In this document: piece after piece, positions 15,162 to 22,375 of the stretch | Numbering within the stretch: the stretch's first letter is position 1 | How the letters are laid out: each line of letters begins with the position of its first letter | Assembly (NCBI GenBank): GCA_007095785.1 | Contig: SFBL01000130.1 | Coordinates: forward strand, 1 to 44,218 | Length of the DNA: 44,218 bases | DNA from: Microcystis aeruginosa Ma_SC_T_19800800_S464 | GTDB lineage: Bacteria > Cyanobacteriota > Cyanobacteriia > Cyanobacteriales > Microcystaceae | Reading direction: 5' to 3' | Notes under the pieces: model-generated | What the model saw: only the letters and a program-made list of their open reading frames with translations | What the model was told of the DNA's origin: nothing | Database searches by the model: none | Made by a program: the position numbers and the translations under genes

Positions 15162-15577
15162 ATGATAGGAAGACTAGGAACTTTACCCACGATCGCCGTT
15201 ATCAGCGTTATCGCGATCATTATTTTGCTGAATGTCTTGGTGGCTTGGTTTCACTATAACGCTCTGGTAGTTCTCCCCCCGAACATCGCCGGTTTCCACC
15301 AGTATGGATGTGGTTGATGATCATCCCGATTGTTCACACGGTTTTTATCTGGATTATCTCAGCTTTCAAGCTACCAGCATCCTATCGCTCGGCTCTAGGA
15401 GAAAATGCCCACCGGTTTGGTAGTTGTAATCAGCGTCTGGGATTAGCTTGGGCGATTGTGGCCACTACCCTATTTTTACCCATAGTTGATATTCTCAGTT
15501 TTGTCGCCTATGTGGTTTTAATGACTATTTATTGGCAGAAACTCAACAAAATGCAGAAATATCTCCTACAGAAATAA
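15162..15577 (+). pseudogene. Small membrane protein with a frameshift
   Basis: An ATG at 15162 opens a hydrophobic frame (IGRLGTLPTIAVISVIAIII ... VVLPPNIAG) that stops at a TGA at 15318-15320. A second frame that carries on the same kind of sequence (PPVWMWLMIIPIVHTVFIW ... WAIVATTLFLPIVDILSFVA) runs to 15577. Adding one base near 15293-15296 (GGTTTCCACC) joins them into about 138 residues with four membrane helices. I infer a real gene disrupted by a one-base deletion, or a sequencing error. The alternative is two tiny proteins. The family is not recognised. Confidence 0.55.
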
Positions 15578-15640
15578 TCTTTCAGTCACTGGCCTGTAAT
15601 TGCTAATCTTTACTTCTCCTCTCATCCCTTACTTTCTCGA

Positions 15641-16357
15641 ATGAGCATTGCCAAATTAATTATCTCGATCGTCGCTCGACTTTTTCCTGGAGCAATTTTC
15701 TATCAACCCACAGGAGAGAAAATTATCGCCCTTACCATCGATGATGCACCCACCCCCAACGATCCCGAAGGAAAATCCACCGATCGCATTTTAGCAGCGA
15801 TCGCAACTCATAATCGAGAAAAAGCCAGCCTGGCAACCCCCGTTAAGGCGACTTTTTTTTTGATCACAGGACACCTGCAACCTAACTCCACCTTGATTGA
15901 GTGCCTAATAGCCCAAGGTCACGAAATCGCTAATCACGGCACCCAAGATCTCCGCACCAGTCAACTGGCTGCCAGTGCTTTTGCTAGTCAGTTTCGGGAA
16001 GCTAACGATATTTTAAGTCGTCTTACCGGTCAAGCACCGCGCTGGTATCGTCCCGGTCAAGCCTTCTATAATCAATCTATGCGCTCGTTTTTGGGGAAAT
16101 TCCCCGGCTACGAGTCCCGATTTGCTCTCGCTTCCATGATTCCTTTAGATACCAGAAAAGGAACGAATCATCCTCAATTTACCACTTGGTATGTCTCGCA
16201 ATTTATTTTCCCTGGGGCGATTTTAGTGCTTCACGGTGGTTCCCCCGAAAGAGATGAGAATACGGCGATCGTACTGAAGAATTTATTAGCGAAATTACAC
16301 GATCGAGGTTATCAGGTGGTGACTCTCAGCCAATTAGTTGATCACAAACGTTATTAG
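15641..16357 (+). CDS. Polysaccharide deacetylase-like (NodB homology) protein
   Basis: A 238-residue protein with the NodB order of motifs: motif 1 IIALTIDDAPT (TFDDGP-like, catalytic Asp pair present), VKATFFLITG, motif 2 GHEIANHGTQD, motif 3 RWYRPGQAFYN and a late LVLHGG. Family members remove acyl groups from cell-wall or exopolysaccharide sugars using a divalent metal held by Asp-His-His. Motif 2 here has NHGTQDL where family enzymes usually have NH/S-xx-H, so the second metal-ligand His appears to be Asp. Activity may be changed. The N-terminus is weakly hydrophobic without a clear signal peptidase site. Confidence 0.8.
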   Translation: MSIAKLIISIVARLFPGAIFYQPTGEKIIALTIDDAPTPNDPEGKSTDRILAAIATHNREKASLATPVKATFFLITGHLQPNSTLIECLIAQGHEIANHGTQDLRTSQLAASAFASQFREANDILSRLTGQAPRWYRPGQAFYNQSMRSFLGKFPGYESRFALASMIPLDTRKGTNHPQFTTWYVSQFIFPGAILVLHGGSPERDENTAIVLKNLLAKLHDRGYQVVTLSQLVDHKRY

Positions 16358-16530
16358 GTAACATTTTAAGAATAAGATAAAGATGATGGTAATCTGACAA
16401 GATTTAGCGATGACGGTTGCCAAGAGGTTTTTATCAATCTAGAGGGACTTCGTTACCCTGAAAAATCCTCTATTTTTTTAACAAGTCAGACTAAATATTT
16501 CCTGGAGGACTTTAAAAATTTCCCCAGCAT

Positions 16531-16647
16531 AAGTAGGGAGGCACAATTATTTGTAGGATAGCGCACTTCGTAACCCATGCGGGCGTTGGGTTTCATGCTT
16601 CAACCCAACCTAGGTTCATCTTATATTTAATTCCACCCACCCACTTA
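16531..16647. mobile_element. MITE-like element (family B, copy 1)
   Basis: About 117 bp bounded by AAGTAGGGAGGCACAATT and AATTCCACCCACCCACTT, imperfect inverted repeats. It contains an internal GTTGGGTT/AACCCAAC hairpin. A near-identical copy lies at 28880-29000. Its right end is shared with another small element that starts at 16643. Confidence 0.75.
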
Positions 16648-16743
16648 TAGTCATTTCAATTAAGATTGAGAATATCAATCCCAGAGTTCATAAGGATTTT
16701 GTCGGTCTAGACTGTATCAGACTTATCTGAAATGACTATAAGT
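16643..16743. mobile_element. MITE (family C) with perfect 16-bp terminal inverted repeats
   Basis: ACTTATAGTCATTTCA on the left and TGAAATGACTATAAGT on the right are perfect inverted repeats bounding 101 bp without coding capacity. The ends are of a type common in cyanobacterial non-autonomous IS630/Tc1-like elements (inference). It abuts the family B element, forming a composite of two MITEs between the deacetylase-like gene and purH. Confidence 0.8.
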
Positions 16744-16859
16744 TGATATTTGAGAGATAAAAATATAGAAGCAGCTGATTATTTACTGACCTACTTTTTT
16801 TTAATTTTTAACGGGTTAGGGCTGAGATATACTGAAATTATTGCATATAGATCACTACT

Positions 16860-18395
16860 ATGGGACGTTTAGCTCTGATCAGCGTGACTGACAAAACCGG
16901 AATAGTTGACTTTGCCCGTCAGCTAACAGAAGAATTTGATTTTGAAATTATTAGCAGTGGAGGAACCGCCAAAACACTGCAATCGGCGGGAATTCCCGTG
17001 ATTAAAGTGGGAGAATACACAAGATCTCCTGAAATCTTGGGCGGAAGGGTTAAAACTCTCCATCCGCGTATCCATGGCGGTATTTTGGCTAGACGGGATT
17101 GCCAGTCAGATTTAGCGGAAATGGAGGCTAATCAAATTCGTCCTTTTGATTTGGTGGTGGTTAATCTCTATCCCTTTGAACAGACGATCGCTAATCCCGA
17201 TGTTACCACCGCTCAGGCGATCGAACAAATCGATATTGGTGGTCCGGCGATGTTACGCGCCTCGGCTAAAAATTTCGCCCATTTGACTGTCATCAGTAAC
17301 CCGAAGTATTACGAGCAGTATTTAAGCCAATTACGGCAAAATAACGGCGAAATCTCCCTAGAATTCCGTCAAAAAATGGCAGGGGAAACCTTCGCTTTAA
17401 CCAATGCCTACGATGGTGCGATCGCATCCTATTTCGCCAGCTTAAACGGGGAAACGACGCGCTTTAATTTGGCGGGAAATGCCCTGCAAACCCTGCGTTA
17501 CGGCGAAAATCCCCACCAAAGTGCCACTTGGTATGGTAGCGGTACAATGGCTCACGGTTGGGGAAAAGCGACCTTATTACAGGGAAAAGAACTAAGTTAT
17601 AACAATTTAGTCGATTTGGAAGCAGCCCGCCGTTTAATCGCCGAATTCGGCAGGGAAGAACCGGCCGCCGCTATCTTAAAACACACTAATCCCTGTGGGG
17701 TGGCGATCGGTGGTAGTTTAGTGGAAGCTTATACTAAAGCTTTTAACGCCGATGCTACCTCCGCTTTTGGGGGTATTGTTGCCCTAAATCAAGCCATAGA
17801 TGAAGCAACCGCTAAAGAATTAACGAAAACCTTCCTAGAATGCGTGGTTGCCCCCGATTGTAGCCCGGTCGCCCGGGATATACTCGCTAAAAAGTCAAAA
17901 GTGCGGATTTTATTGCTGCCAGATTTAAGCAGGGGAGAAAAACAAACAGTAAAAGTTATCGCTGGCGGTTTTCTAGTGCAAGCATCGGATGACGTAATAG
18001 AAACCCCAGATGAGTGGCGCGTGGTGACAGAAAAACAACCCACTGCCGCACAATTAGCGGAATTACTGTTTGCTTGGAAAGTATCTAAGCACGTTAAATC
18101 TAACGCTATTGTGGTGACAAAAAATCAAACTACTTTAGGCGTTGGTGCGGGGCAAATGAATCGCGTTGGTTCGGTAAAAATTGCCCTTGAACAAGCAGCA
18201 GAAGCGGCTAAAGGTGGCTATTTGGCTAGTGATGGTTTTTTCCCCTTTGATGATTCTGTTCGCACGGCGGCCCAGTTTGGTATCGAGGCAATTGTTCAAC
18301 CCGGAGGTTCTTTAAAAGATCAGGATTCGATTAATGCTGCTAATGAGTTAGGTTTAATTATGGTCTTAACAGGCATTCGTCATTTCTTGCATTAA
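16860..18395 (+). CDS. purH: Bifunctional AICAR formyltransferase / IMP cyclohydrolase
   Basis: A 511-residue protein of the usual PurH length. The N-terminal IMP cyclohydrolase domain has ALISVTDKTGIVDFAR, ISSGGTAKTL and GGRVKTLHP. The C-terminal formyltransferase domain has LRYGENPHQSA, ILKHTNPCGVAIG and TSAFGGIVALN, where KHTNPCG carries catalytic residues, and it ends with VQPGGSLKDQDSINAANE. It catalyses the last two steps of purine synthesis to IMP in the cytoplasm. purN, the other folate-dependent formyltransferase, is also in this window at 32.6 kb. The ATG at 16860 gives a full N-terminus. The stop lies inside a long palindrome. Confidence 0.97.
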   Translation: MGRLALISVTDKTGIVDFARQLTEEFDFEIISSGGTAKTLQSAGIPVIKVGEYTRSPEILGGRVKTLHPRIHGGILARRDCQSDLAEMEANQIRPFDLVVVNLYPFEQTIANPDVTTAQAIEQIDIGGPAMLRASAKNFAHLTVISNPKYYEQYLSQLRQNNGEISLEFRQKMAGETFALTNAYDGAIASYFASLNGETTRFNLAGNALQTLRYGENPHQSATWYGSGTMAHGWGKATLLQGKELSYNNLVDLEAARRLIAEFGREEPAAAILKHTNPCGVAIGGSLVEAYTKAFNADATSAFGGIVALNQAIDEATAKELTKTFLECVVAPDCSPVARDILAKKSKVRILLLPDLSRGEKQTVKVIAGGFLVQASDDVIETPDEWRVVTEKQPTAAQLAELLFAWKVSKHVKSNAIVVTKNQTTLGVGAGQMNRVGSVKIALEQAAEAAKGGYLASDGFFPFDDSVRTAAQFGIEAIVQPGGSLKDQDSINAANELGLIMVLTGIRHFLH

Positions 18396-18450
18396 TACAA
18401 AGTTAGGGTGTGTTATTGCTTAAATTAACGCACCATAACTTTGTATTAAT
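18391..18450. terminator. Long palindrome overlapping the purH stop
   Basis: ATTAATACAAAGTTA and TAACTTTGTATTAAT form a perfect 15-bp outer stem, with an inner GGTGTGTT/AACGCACC stem. The 60-bp hairpin includes the purH TAA. It may act as a terminator, but its length and TIR-like ends also fit a small palindromic mobile repeat. Confidence 0.65.
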
Positions 18451-18986
18451 TATTGGTTAATTTCCCCTATTCAATAGTCTTAAATTTGCCAAAAGCACGA
18501 GGATGTCCAGCTTTTTGGGAACAAAGAAAATAGCGCTATGTCTAGCGACTTATTTAGGTCATTTACTCAAATGTTTTGGACAAAAATTGACCATACTTGG
18601 CGATTAATGTTTCCTCTCCAACCATTAAAAGTGTCAAAATAATAGTGAAATTTTGTGACAAAGTGCAGTCAGATATAAGAATCTTTGCTAGAACTCTAGA
18701 AAGCTTCTGTGATCAGTCTCCTTAAAGGAGATTGTTTGCAGTAAGCTAATCTGGTTAACAGGCTTTTGGGTGTGATATACAGAAAGTTGACCCATATCGT
18801 TACTCTGGAGAGTGTTATATAGAAAGTTGACCTGTAATATGTAGTTATGCGTGCGGCAAGTCCAAGGGCGAGGACAGTGGCTTGAAGTTGCTTGCGGGGC
18901 ATTCATTGACGATAAAAATTGCTTGGCATGGATAGCTGTAACGACAATTTATAACTACAATTGGTTATTGTAGCTGTCGTTCGGTT
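18451..18986. repeat. Gene-poor left border of the TA island with class-1 repeat, copy 1
   Basis: Bases 18637-18686 (AATAATAGTGAAATTTTGTG...) match 19608-19655, and 18711-18830 (GATCAGTCTCCTTAAAGGAG...AGAAAGTTGACCCATATCGT) match 19775-19920 with gaps. Both halves end near GTTATGC (18844 and 19949). A 34-codon frame at 18538-18642 has no recognisable content. The region 18831-18939 holds nothing else that I can name. Together with copy 2 it brackets the first BrnT/BrnA module. Confidence 0.7.
18940..18981. promoter_or_regulatory. Bulged inverted repeat immediately upstream of brnT
   Basis: AACGACA (18940-18946) pairs with TGTCGTT (18975-18981), and CTACAAT (18955-18961) with ATTGTAG (18967-18973). 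The position, 5 bases before the brnT start, fits an operator for BrnA autoregulation or a structured recombination site. This is inference from position. Confidence 0.4.
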
Positions 18987-19262
18987 ATGGAATATGAATG
19001 GGATGAAGCAAAACGTCTTGCTAATCTTCGTAAGCACGGAATAGATTTTACCGATGTTCCAGCCGTGTTTGATGGGGATATCGTAACGGTTGAGGACGAT
19101 CGTTACGGTTATGGAGAGCAGCGTTTTGTTACATTCGGTTTGTTGCAAGGGCGAGTGATTGCCGTTGTCCATACAGAACGTGAGGATTGCACCCGTATTA
19201 TTTCTGCAAGAAAAGCGACGAAATATGAACAACGAACCTACTTCGAGCAACTCTCAAACTGA
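18987..19262 (+). CDS. brnT: BrnT family ribonuclease toxin
   Basis: A 91-residue protein starting MEYEWDEAKRLANLRKHGID, the classic BrnT opening (F/Y-EWDE-K-x-x-N-x-x-KHG). It continues with VTVEDDRYGYGEQRFVTFG and IISARKATKYEQRTYFE, which contain the conserved E/D-R-ISARKA and Y-E motifs of this RelE-fold ribonuclease. It stops protein synthesis by RNA cleavage unless bound by BrnA. The gene precedes its antitoxin and overlaps it by 38 bases, the usual brnTA order. A bulged inverted repeat lies just upstream. The module sits between two copies of a direct repeat. It appears intact. Confidence 0.93.
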   Translation: MEYEWDEAKRLANLRKHGIDFTDVPAVFDGDIVTVEDDRYGYGEQRFVTFGLLQGRVIAVVHTEREDCTRIISARKATKYEQRTYFEQLSN

Positions 19263-19500
19263 TTGGCAACGATTGGATGCGATGAGCGATGAAGATATTG
19301 ATTTATCAGATTGTCCAGAGATTACGCCAGAAATGTTTGCTAAGGCGGTAGTGCGGCGGGGTTTACCTGCTACAAAAGCCAAGGCTCAAGTTACACTCCC
19401 CATTGATAGCGATGTATTAGAGTGGTTTAAGTCTCAAGGGCGTGGCTATCAAACACAGATCAATCAATTGCTACGAGCGTATATGGAGGCACATCAATAA
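19225..19500 (+). CDS. brnA: BrnA family antitoxin
   Basis: The ATG at 19225 gives 91 residues, starting MNNEPTSSNSQTDWQRLDAM. The core DAMSDEDIDLSDCPEITPEMF is typical of BrnA, and KAQVTLPIDSDVLEWFKSQGRGYQTQINQLLRAY is its C-terminal ribbon-helix-helix DNA-binding and dimerisation domain. It would neutralise BrnT and repress the shared promoter. The 38-base overlap with brnT implies coupled translation. The full ribbon-helix-helix end (INQLLRAYMEAH) is useful for comparison with the damaged BrnA-like gene at 21.5-21.7 kb. Confidence 0.93.
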   Translation: MNNEPTSSNSQTDWQRLDAMSDEDIDLSDCPEITPEMFAKAVVRRGLPATKAKAQVTLPIDSDVLEWFKSQGRGYQTQINQLLRAYMEAHQ

Positions 19501-19996
19501 CAGGCAGATTCATGTTTTTGTATTTGAAAAGAAGGATTGCAGCGGCATAACAAGGGATTTACCATACTTTATTAGACTGAAAACCGCTATAACAAATCAC
19601 CGCACCTGAAATAATAGTGAAATTTTGTGACAAAGTGCAGTCAGATAAAGAATCTGGCTCTTCTCGACTTTGTGTGATAATCAGTGCTTATCATTCGTAG
19701 GAGTCTTGCTAGGCAAGGCTTTGAAGACTATATTTCTGGAAAATTATCCCTATTCTTCTTACTCCCACACAGATGATCAGTCTCCTTAAAAGGAGATTGT
19801 TTGCAGTAAGCTCATCTGGTTGACACGCTTTTGAGTGTGATCTAGGGGAAGTTTCTTGCGATTGCGCCTAAATGGAGTGACATACAGAAAGTTGACCCAT
19901 ATCGTTACTCTGAAGAGTGTTATGCAAAGAGTTTCCGTATAATTAACAGTTATGCGGCAACCCTCGAATAACAGTACCTACATAGAGTTAAAAGCC
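19501..19996. repeat. Class-1 repeat copy 2 and flanking non-coding DNA
   Basis: Bases 19608-19655 and 19775-19920 repeat the sequence left of brnT, but with extra sequence in two places (about 19656-19774 and 19837-19872). The copy ends near AACAGTTATGC (19945-19955), as copy 1 ends near GTAGTTATGC. A GCATAAC at 19545-19551 is the reverse complement of the GTTATGC at both repeat ends. No gene seen. Confidence 0.7.
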
Positions 19997-20578
19997 ATGA
20001 CTAGAATTCGAATTGAGCTGGTTGATGTATATTGCCGTGACACTGAGGATGTTACTGGTGCGGATGAATTTTACATCTTGGGTGGTGTCGGTTCTTACTC
20101 AAAATTAGGAGCGACAGGCGATGATCTGAAAATTCGCCCAGTCTTGACTGTTCCTATTAAAATTAACGACAAGCAGCGCAAACCATTTGGTAAAGGGGGC
20201 GGTATTATATTTGATGATGACGTACCTGAAAACAACACTTTGTACATTGCCTTGGCTGGATATGATGAAGACGCGAACAAAGACTGGTCAAAGCATGGTG
20301 AAATGGTGACGAAAGTGGGAAGTGCCATATCTGCGGGCTTAAAAGCGGTTCCCTATCCCCCTGCCCAAATTACGGGAACAATTCTTCCGCTTGCGATTGC
20401 GGGTGTAGGACTCGCAATGATGCTGGATAAAGATGATGAATTGGGACAACTCAAGCGTGATTTGCCAGTTTCAGCAATTCCCAGTGGGAGCCACGCCCAG
20501 TTTTGGACTCTCCGAAAAAAAGGAGGATGGTATTCGAGTTGGGATTACACCGTGACCTATCGAATTCACAAGGGATAA
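19997..20578 (+). CDS. Unrecognised 193-residue acidic protein in the TA island
   Basis: I chose the ATG at 19997 (MTRIRIELVDVYCRDTEDVT), although an upstream ATG at 19952 is in frame. The first part is rich in beta strands and acidic residues (GADEFYILGGVG, FDDDVPENNTLYIALAGYDED), like a C2-type or jelly-roll sandwich. A 20-residue hydrophobic segment (TGTILPLAIAGVGLAMML) follows near residue 135. The end is aromatic (FWTLRKKGGWYSSWDYTVTY). No known catalytic motif, no signal peptide, no partner gene. It occupies a position between repeats where the other slots hold TA pairs. It could be a membrane-inserting effector or a C2-like lipid-binding protein; both are guesses. Confidence 0.6.
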   Translation: MTRIRIELVDVYCRDTEDVTGADEFYILGGVGSYSKLGATGDDLKIRPVLTVPIKINDKQRKPFGKGGGIIFDDDVPENNTLYIALAGYDEDANKDWSKHGEMVTKVGSAISAGLKAVPYPPAQITGTILPLAIAGVGLAMMLDKDDELGQLKRDLPVSAIPSGSHAQFWTLRKKGGWYSSWDYTVTYRIHKG

Positions 20579-20581
20579 TAT

Positions 20582-20758
20582 AGCCGTAGGGTGCGTCCCC
20601 TAATCTGGATTCCACTGCTCCACCGATCGATTTTTGGGAACGCACCATGCCCATAGATTGAAGGTATGAGTTTAAGTGCGATGCTGAAGGCACTGGGTAG
20701 CAGTACGCCATCGCTGTGGCCACGTGGAGCCTAGAATATATTAAGCCCTATACGTTAG
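20582..20758. repeat. Class-2 composite repeat, copy 1
   Basis: The unit holds a hairpin of GGTGCGT(T/C)CCC with GGGAACGCACC, then GTGAGTTTAAGTGCGATGC-like sequence, a GAAGGCACTGGGTAGCAG block and an ATATTAAGCCCTATA end before the antitoxin start. Matching copies are at 21252-21440, 22138-22240 (reduced) and 23157-23328. Copies 1 and 4 also carry the following antitoxin gene, so a segment of about 300 bp was duplicated. Confidence 0.8.
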
Positions 20759-20767
20759 ATGTTGTAT

Positions 20768-20986
20768 ATGACTGAACGACTTGAGCAGGCGATCGCCCAA
20801 TTACAAACCTTGTCAACCGATCAACAGGACGCGATCGCAACCCTAATTTTGGCAGAACTCGAAGAAGAAAAGCGATGGAATGACTCCTTTGCCGGCTCAC
20901 CAAACTTGCTGGCTAAACTAGCAGCCGAAGCAATGGCAGAACATCGATTGGGCAAGACTCAAGAATTAGACCCAGAAACGTTGTGA
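20768..20986 (+). CDS. Antitoxin of a RelE-type module
   Basis: A 72-residue protein starting MTERLEQAIAQLQTLSTDQQ; the ATG at 20768 is preferred to the one at 20759. The heptad-like helix, the LAELEEEKRW segment and the acidic tail are those of short cyanobacterial antitoxins that precede RelE-like toxins. The stop overlaps the toxin start as GTGA. Two HIP1-like cores lie inside the coding sequence. A copy of its first 37 codons, cut off by a MITE, is at 23336-23470. It is likely co-transcribed with the toxin. Confidence 0.8.
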   Translation: MTERLEQAIAQLQTLSTDQQDAIATLILAELEEEKRWNDSFAGSPNLLAKLAAEAMAEHRLGKTQELDPETL

Positions 20987-21252
20987 AGTCTTGTACCACT
21001 GCTCGTTTTCGGGAGATGTTTGCAGAGCTTCCAAAACCGATTCAAGAGCAGACCCGTAAAGCGTATCGGCAATTCAAAGAAGACCCAAGCTATCCCAGCT
21101 TGCGATTCAAGAAAGTCCATCCACAGCTGCCCATCTATTCTGCACGCATCAATAGGGATTATCGTGCTGTCGGTCAATTAGAGGATGATACGGTGATTTG
21201 GTTCTGGGTTGGTTCCCATGCAGAGTACGATATGCTGCTGGAGCAATTGTAG
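20983..21252 (+). CDS. RelE/HigB-type toxin
   Basis: An 89-residue basic protein starting from GTG at 20983. FREMFAELPKPIQEQTRKAY forms the first helices; LRFKKVHPQLPIYSARINRDYRAVG and VIWFWVGSHAEYDMLL carry the R-x-x-YRA and W-(I/V)-G-x-H-x-x-YD signatures of cyanobacterial RelE-fold toxins. It is expected to cleave mRNA. It overlaps the antitoxin by four bases. It is followed at once by class-2 repeat copy 2. It appears intact, making this the second complete TA pair of the island. Confidence 0.88.
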   Translation: MKSCTTARFREMFAELPKPIQEQTRKAYRQFKEDPSYPSLRFKKVHPQLPIYSARINRDYRAVGQLEDDTVIWFWVGSHAEYDMLLEQL

Positions 21253-21460
21253 TGCGATGCCGAAGGCACTGCGTAGCAGCACGCCATCGCCGTAGGGTGC
21301 GTTCCCTAATGTGGCTCCTACTGCTCCACCGATCGATTTTTGGGAACGTACCATGCCCATTGATTAAAGTTGTGAGTTTAAGTGCGATGCTGATCGTGTA
21401 GGGTGCGAAAACGCGAGTGTAACGCACCTTTTTCAAGTCAGCTATAATGTCGGTTAGACA
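21252..21460. repeat. Class-2 composite repeat, copy 2
   Basis: It begins GTGCGATGCCGAAGGCACTG, then the GGTGCGTTCCC hairpin (right arm GGGAACGTACC with one change), the CCATTGATTAAAG/GTGAGTTTAAGTGCGATGC block and a second hairpin GGTGCG/CGCACC at 21399-21428. It ends near a GTTAGAC at 21453-21459. Confidence 0.75.
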
Positions 21461-21537
21461 ATGCTCTTATGAAGCGTTTAACCATCAGATATACATTCAT
21501 GAGCATATTGTTCCACCAGTAATTCGATTATTTTTTC

Positions 21538-21723
21538 CTAAGAAATTTGCTTTCGAGCTGCTTGAGATTTAAAGAAGGTTACACTTTCTTCTGTTAATTC
21601 TAATGTTACTTGAGTAGTTTTGGTTTTACCTTTAGGAACTAACTGGTCTGGAGGCGGTAAAAAATCTTTAACGACTTGTCCCAGTTCCATTGGTTCATCA
21701 GTATAAGTTATTTTGCTGTTCAT
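21538..21723 (-). pseudogene. brnA: BrnA-like antitoxin truncated by an in-frame TAG
   Basis: The frame starts at ATG 21723 (MNSKITYTDEPMELGQVVKD), and after a linker reaches TTQVTLELTEESVTFFKSQA, the first strand and helix of the ribbon-helix-helix. It then stops at TAG (21538-21540). Beyond the TAG the same frame continues EKIIELLVEQYAHECISDG to a TAA at 21478-21480, exactly the missing second helix. A single Tyr-to-stop change (TAT/TAC to TAG) explains it. The start overlaps the BrnT-like gene by 26 bases. The shortened 61-residue protein would lack the DNA-binding dimer core, but its N-terminal toxin-binding part remains. Confidence 0.8.
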
Positions 21724-21982
21724 ATAGTTTACGTCCTTTTCGCCAATAACCAGCTCCAAAAATTCTAACTTTTCCTTCCAGGTAAGTAAAGCGTACTGTG
21801 ATAATTCCTTCATTGACTTGCCCCATACAGTAAAATCGATTTTCTTCTTGACTGTGAGCCAGATCTTGTACGATAACTCTGTTGGGGTCAAAAAATGCGT
21901 ATTGTGCTAATTCAAAGGAAACATCGTGTTTCTGTTGGTTTAAACGATTTTTATCTTCATCCCATTCAAAGCTTTCATCCAT
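21698..21982 (-). CDS. brnT: BrnT family toxin, second copy in the island
   Basis: A 94-residue protein with FEWDEDKNRLNQQKHDVSFE, the BrnT opening, followed by VIVQDLAHSQEENRFYCMG and FGAGYWRKGRKLYEQQ. The late I-(S/G)-A-x-x-(A/W)RKxxxxYE motif is recognisable (IFGAGYWRKGRKLYE), although the usual ISAR is replaced by FGAGYW. It is on the − strand, so inverted relative to the first brnTA pair, and only distantly similar to it. Its antitoxin gene carries a nonsense codon, so either the toxin is inactive or poorly expressed, or the short antitoxin still neutralises it. Confidence 0.85.
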   Translation of the reverse strand: MDESFEWDEDKNRLNQQKHDVSFELAQYAFFDPNRVIVQDLAHSQEENRFYCMGQVNEGIITVRFTYLEGKVRIFGAGYWRKGRKLYEQQNNLY

Positions 21983-21989
21983 AGGCGGA

Positions 21990-22118
21990 GTTGATAAGCC
22001 TAATCACTATGATTTTAACATAGGCTTTAAAGAACATGAGTTGAATCAAATTGATAGGCTGGTGATAGAACATCAAACAACATTACTCGATACATGGCAT
22101 GACTACTTTGACACTTGA
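21990..22118 (+). pseudogene. C-terminal relic of a small protein (DUF4160-like ending)
   Basis: The + frame reads HYDFNIGFKEHELNQIDRLV and then EHQTTLLDTWHDYFDT before a TGA. The ending with a helix and a (L/I)...W(H/N)(D/E)(Y/F)F pattern is like the tail of DUF4160 proteins, which often occur in two-gene TA-like units. No start or N-terminal half is present; it lies next to the BrnT-like start on the other strand. The match is weak. Confidence 0.4.
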
Positions 22119-22137
22119 GACAGAACCGACCGTAAAT

Positions 22138-22240
22138 CAAGTGCGATCGCTGACAGTGTAGCCATCGCCGTAGGGAACGCACCATGCACATTGATTAAAG
22201 ATGTGAGTTTAAGTGCAATGCCGAAGGCACTGGTTAGTCT
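22138..22240. repeat. Class-2 composite repeat, copy 3 (reduced)
   Basis: This copy keeps GTGCGATCGC..GCCATCGCCGTAGGGAACGCACCATGC, the ATTGATTAAAGATGTGAGTT block and GCCGAAGGCACTGG, but has lost the left arm and loop of the main hairpin. It ends at GGTTAGTC, after which the sequence is different. Confidence 0.65.
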
Positions 22241-22364
22241 ATCGGCGCGTTACGAGGGCAAGCCTAATCGTAATCAAATTCAGAATGGTACAGTCACACG
22301 AAGGTGGCATTGGAACAGTGGAAGAATGCAAACTAAAACCTGGGCTTGGAGCGCAAATTGGTGA
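22236..22364 (+). pseudogene. Possible protein-end relic, unidentified
   Basis: After the repeat the + frame reads RYEGKPNRNQIQNGTVTRRW, HWNSGRMQTKTWAWSANW and a TGA at 22362-22364. The composition is rich in Trp, Arg and Asn, unlike random sequence. There is no start in non-repeat DNA. It could be the tail of a lost gene cut by the repeat. Low confidence. Confidence 0.25.
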
Positions 22365-22375
22365 AACTATCTTCA

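Noticed and set aside
18637-18850. Class-1 repeats as attC or VCR-like sites
   Set aside because: They end near GTTATGC, but no paired R and L boxes with bulged bases within 150 bases were found.
20754-21459. Further GTTRRRY cores (GTTAGAT at 20754, GTTAGAC at 21453, GTTGGAT at 23322) as additional attC ends
   Set aside because: Such a 7-mer is expected about five times by chance in 5 kb per strand, and I found no complementary left arm with two boxes for these. They are suggestive only because two stand just before an antitoxin start.
12640-21723. Genetic code recoding of TAG (amber) in this organism
   Set aside because: Two in-frame TAG codons exist, but many intact genes here end with TAG at normal family lengths (for example galE-neighbour and RelE-type genes), so nonsense mutation is simpler.
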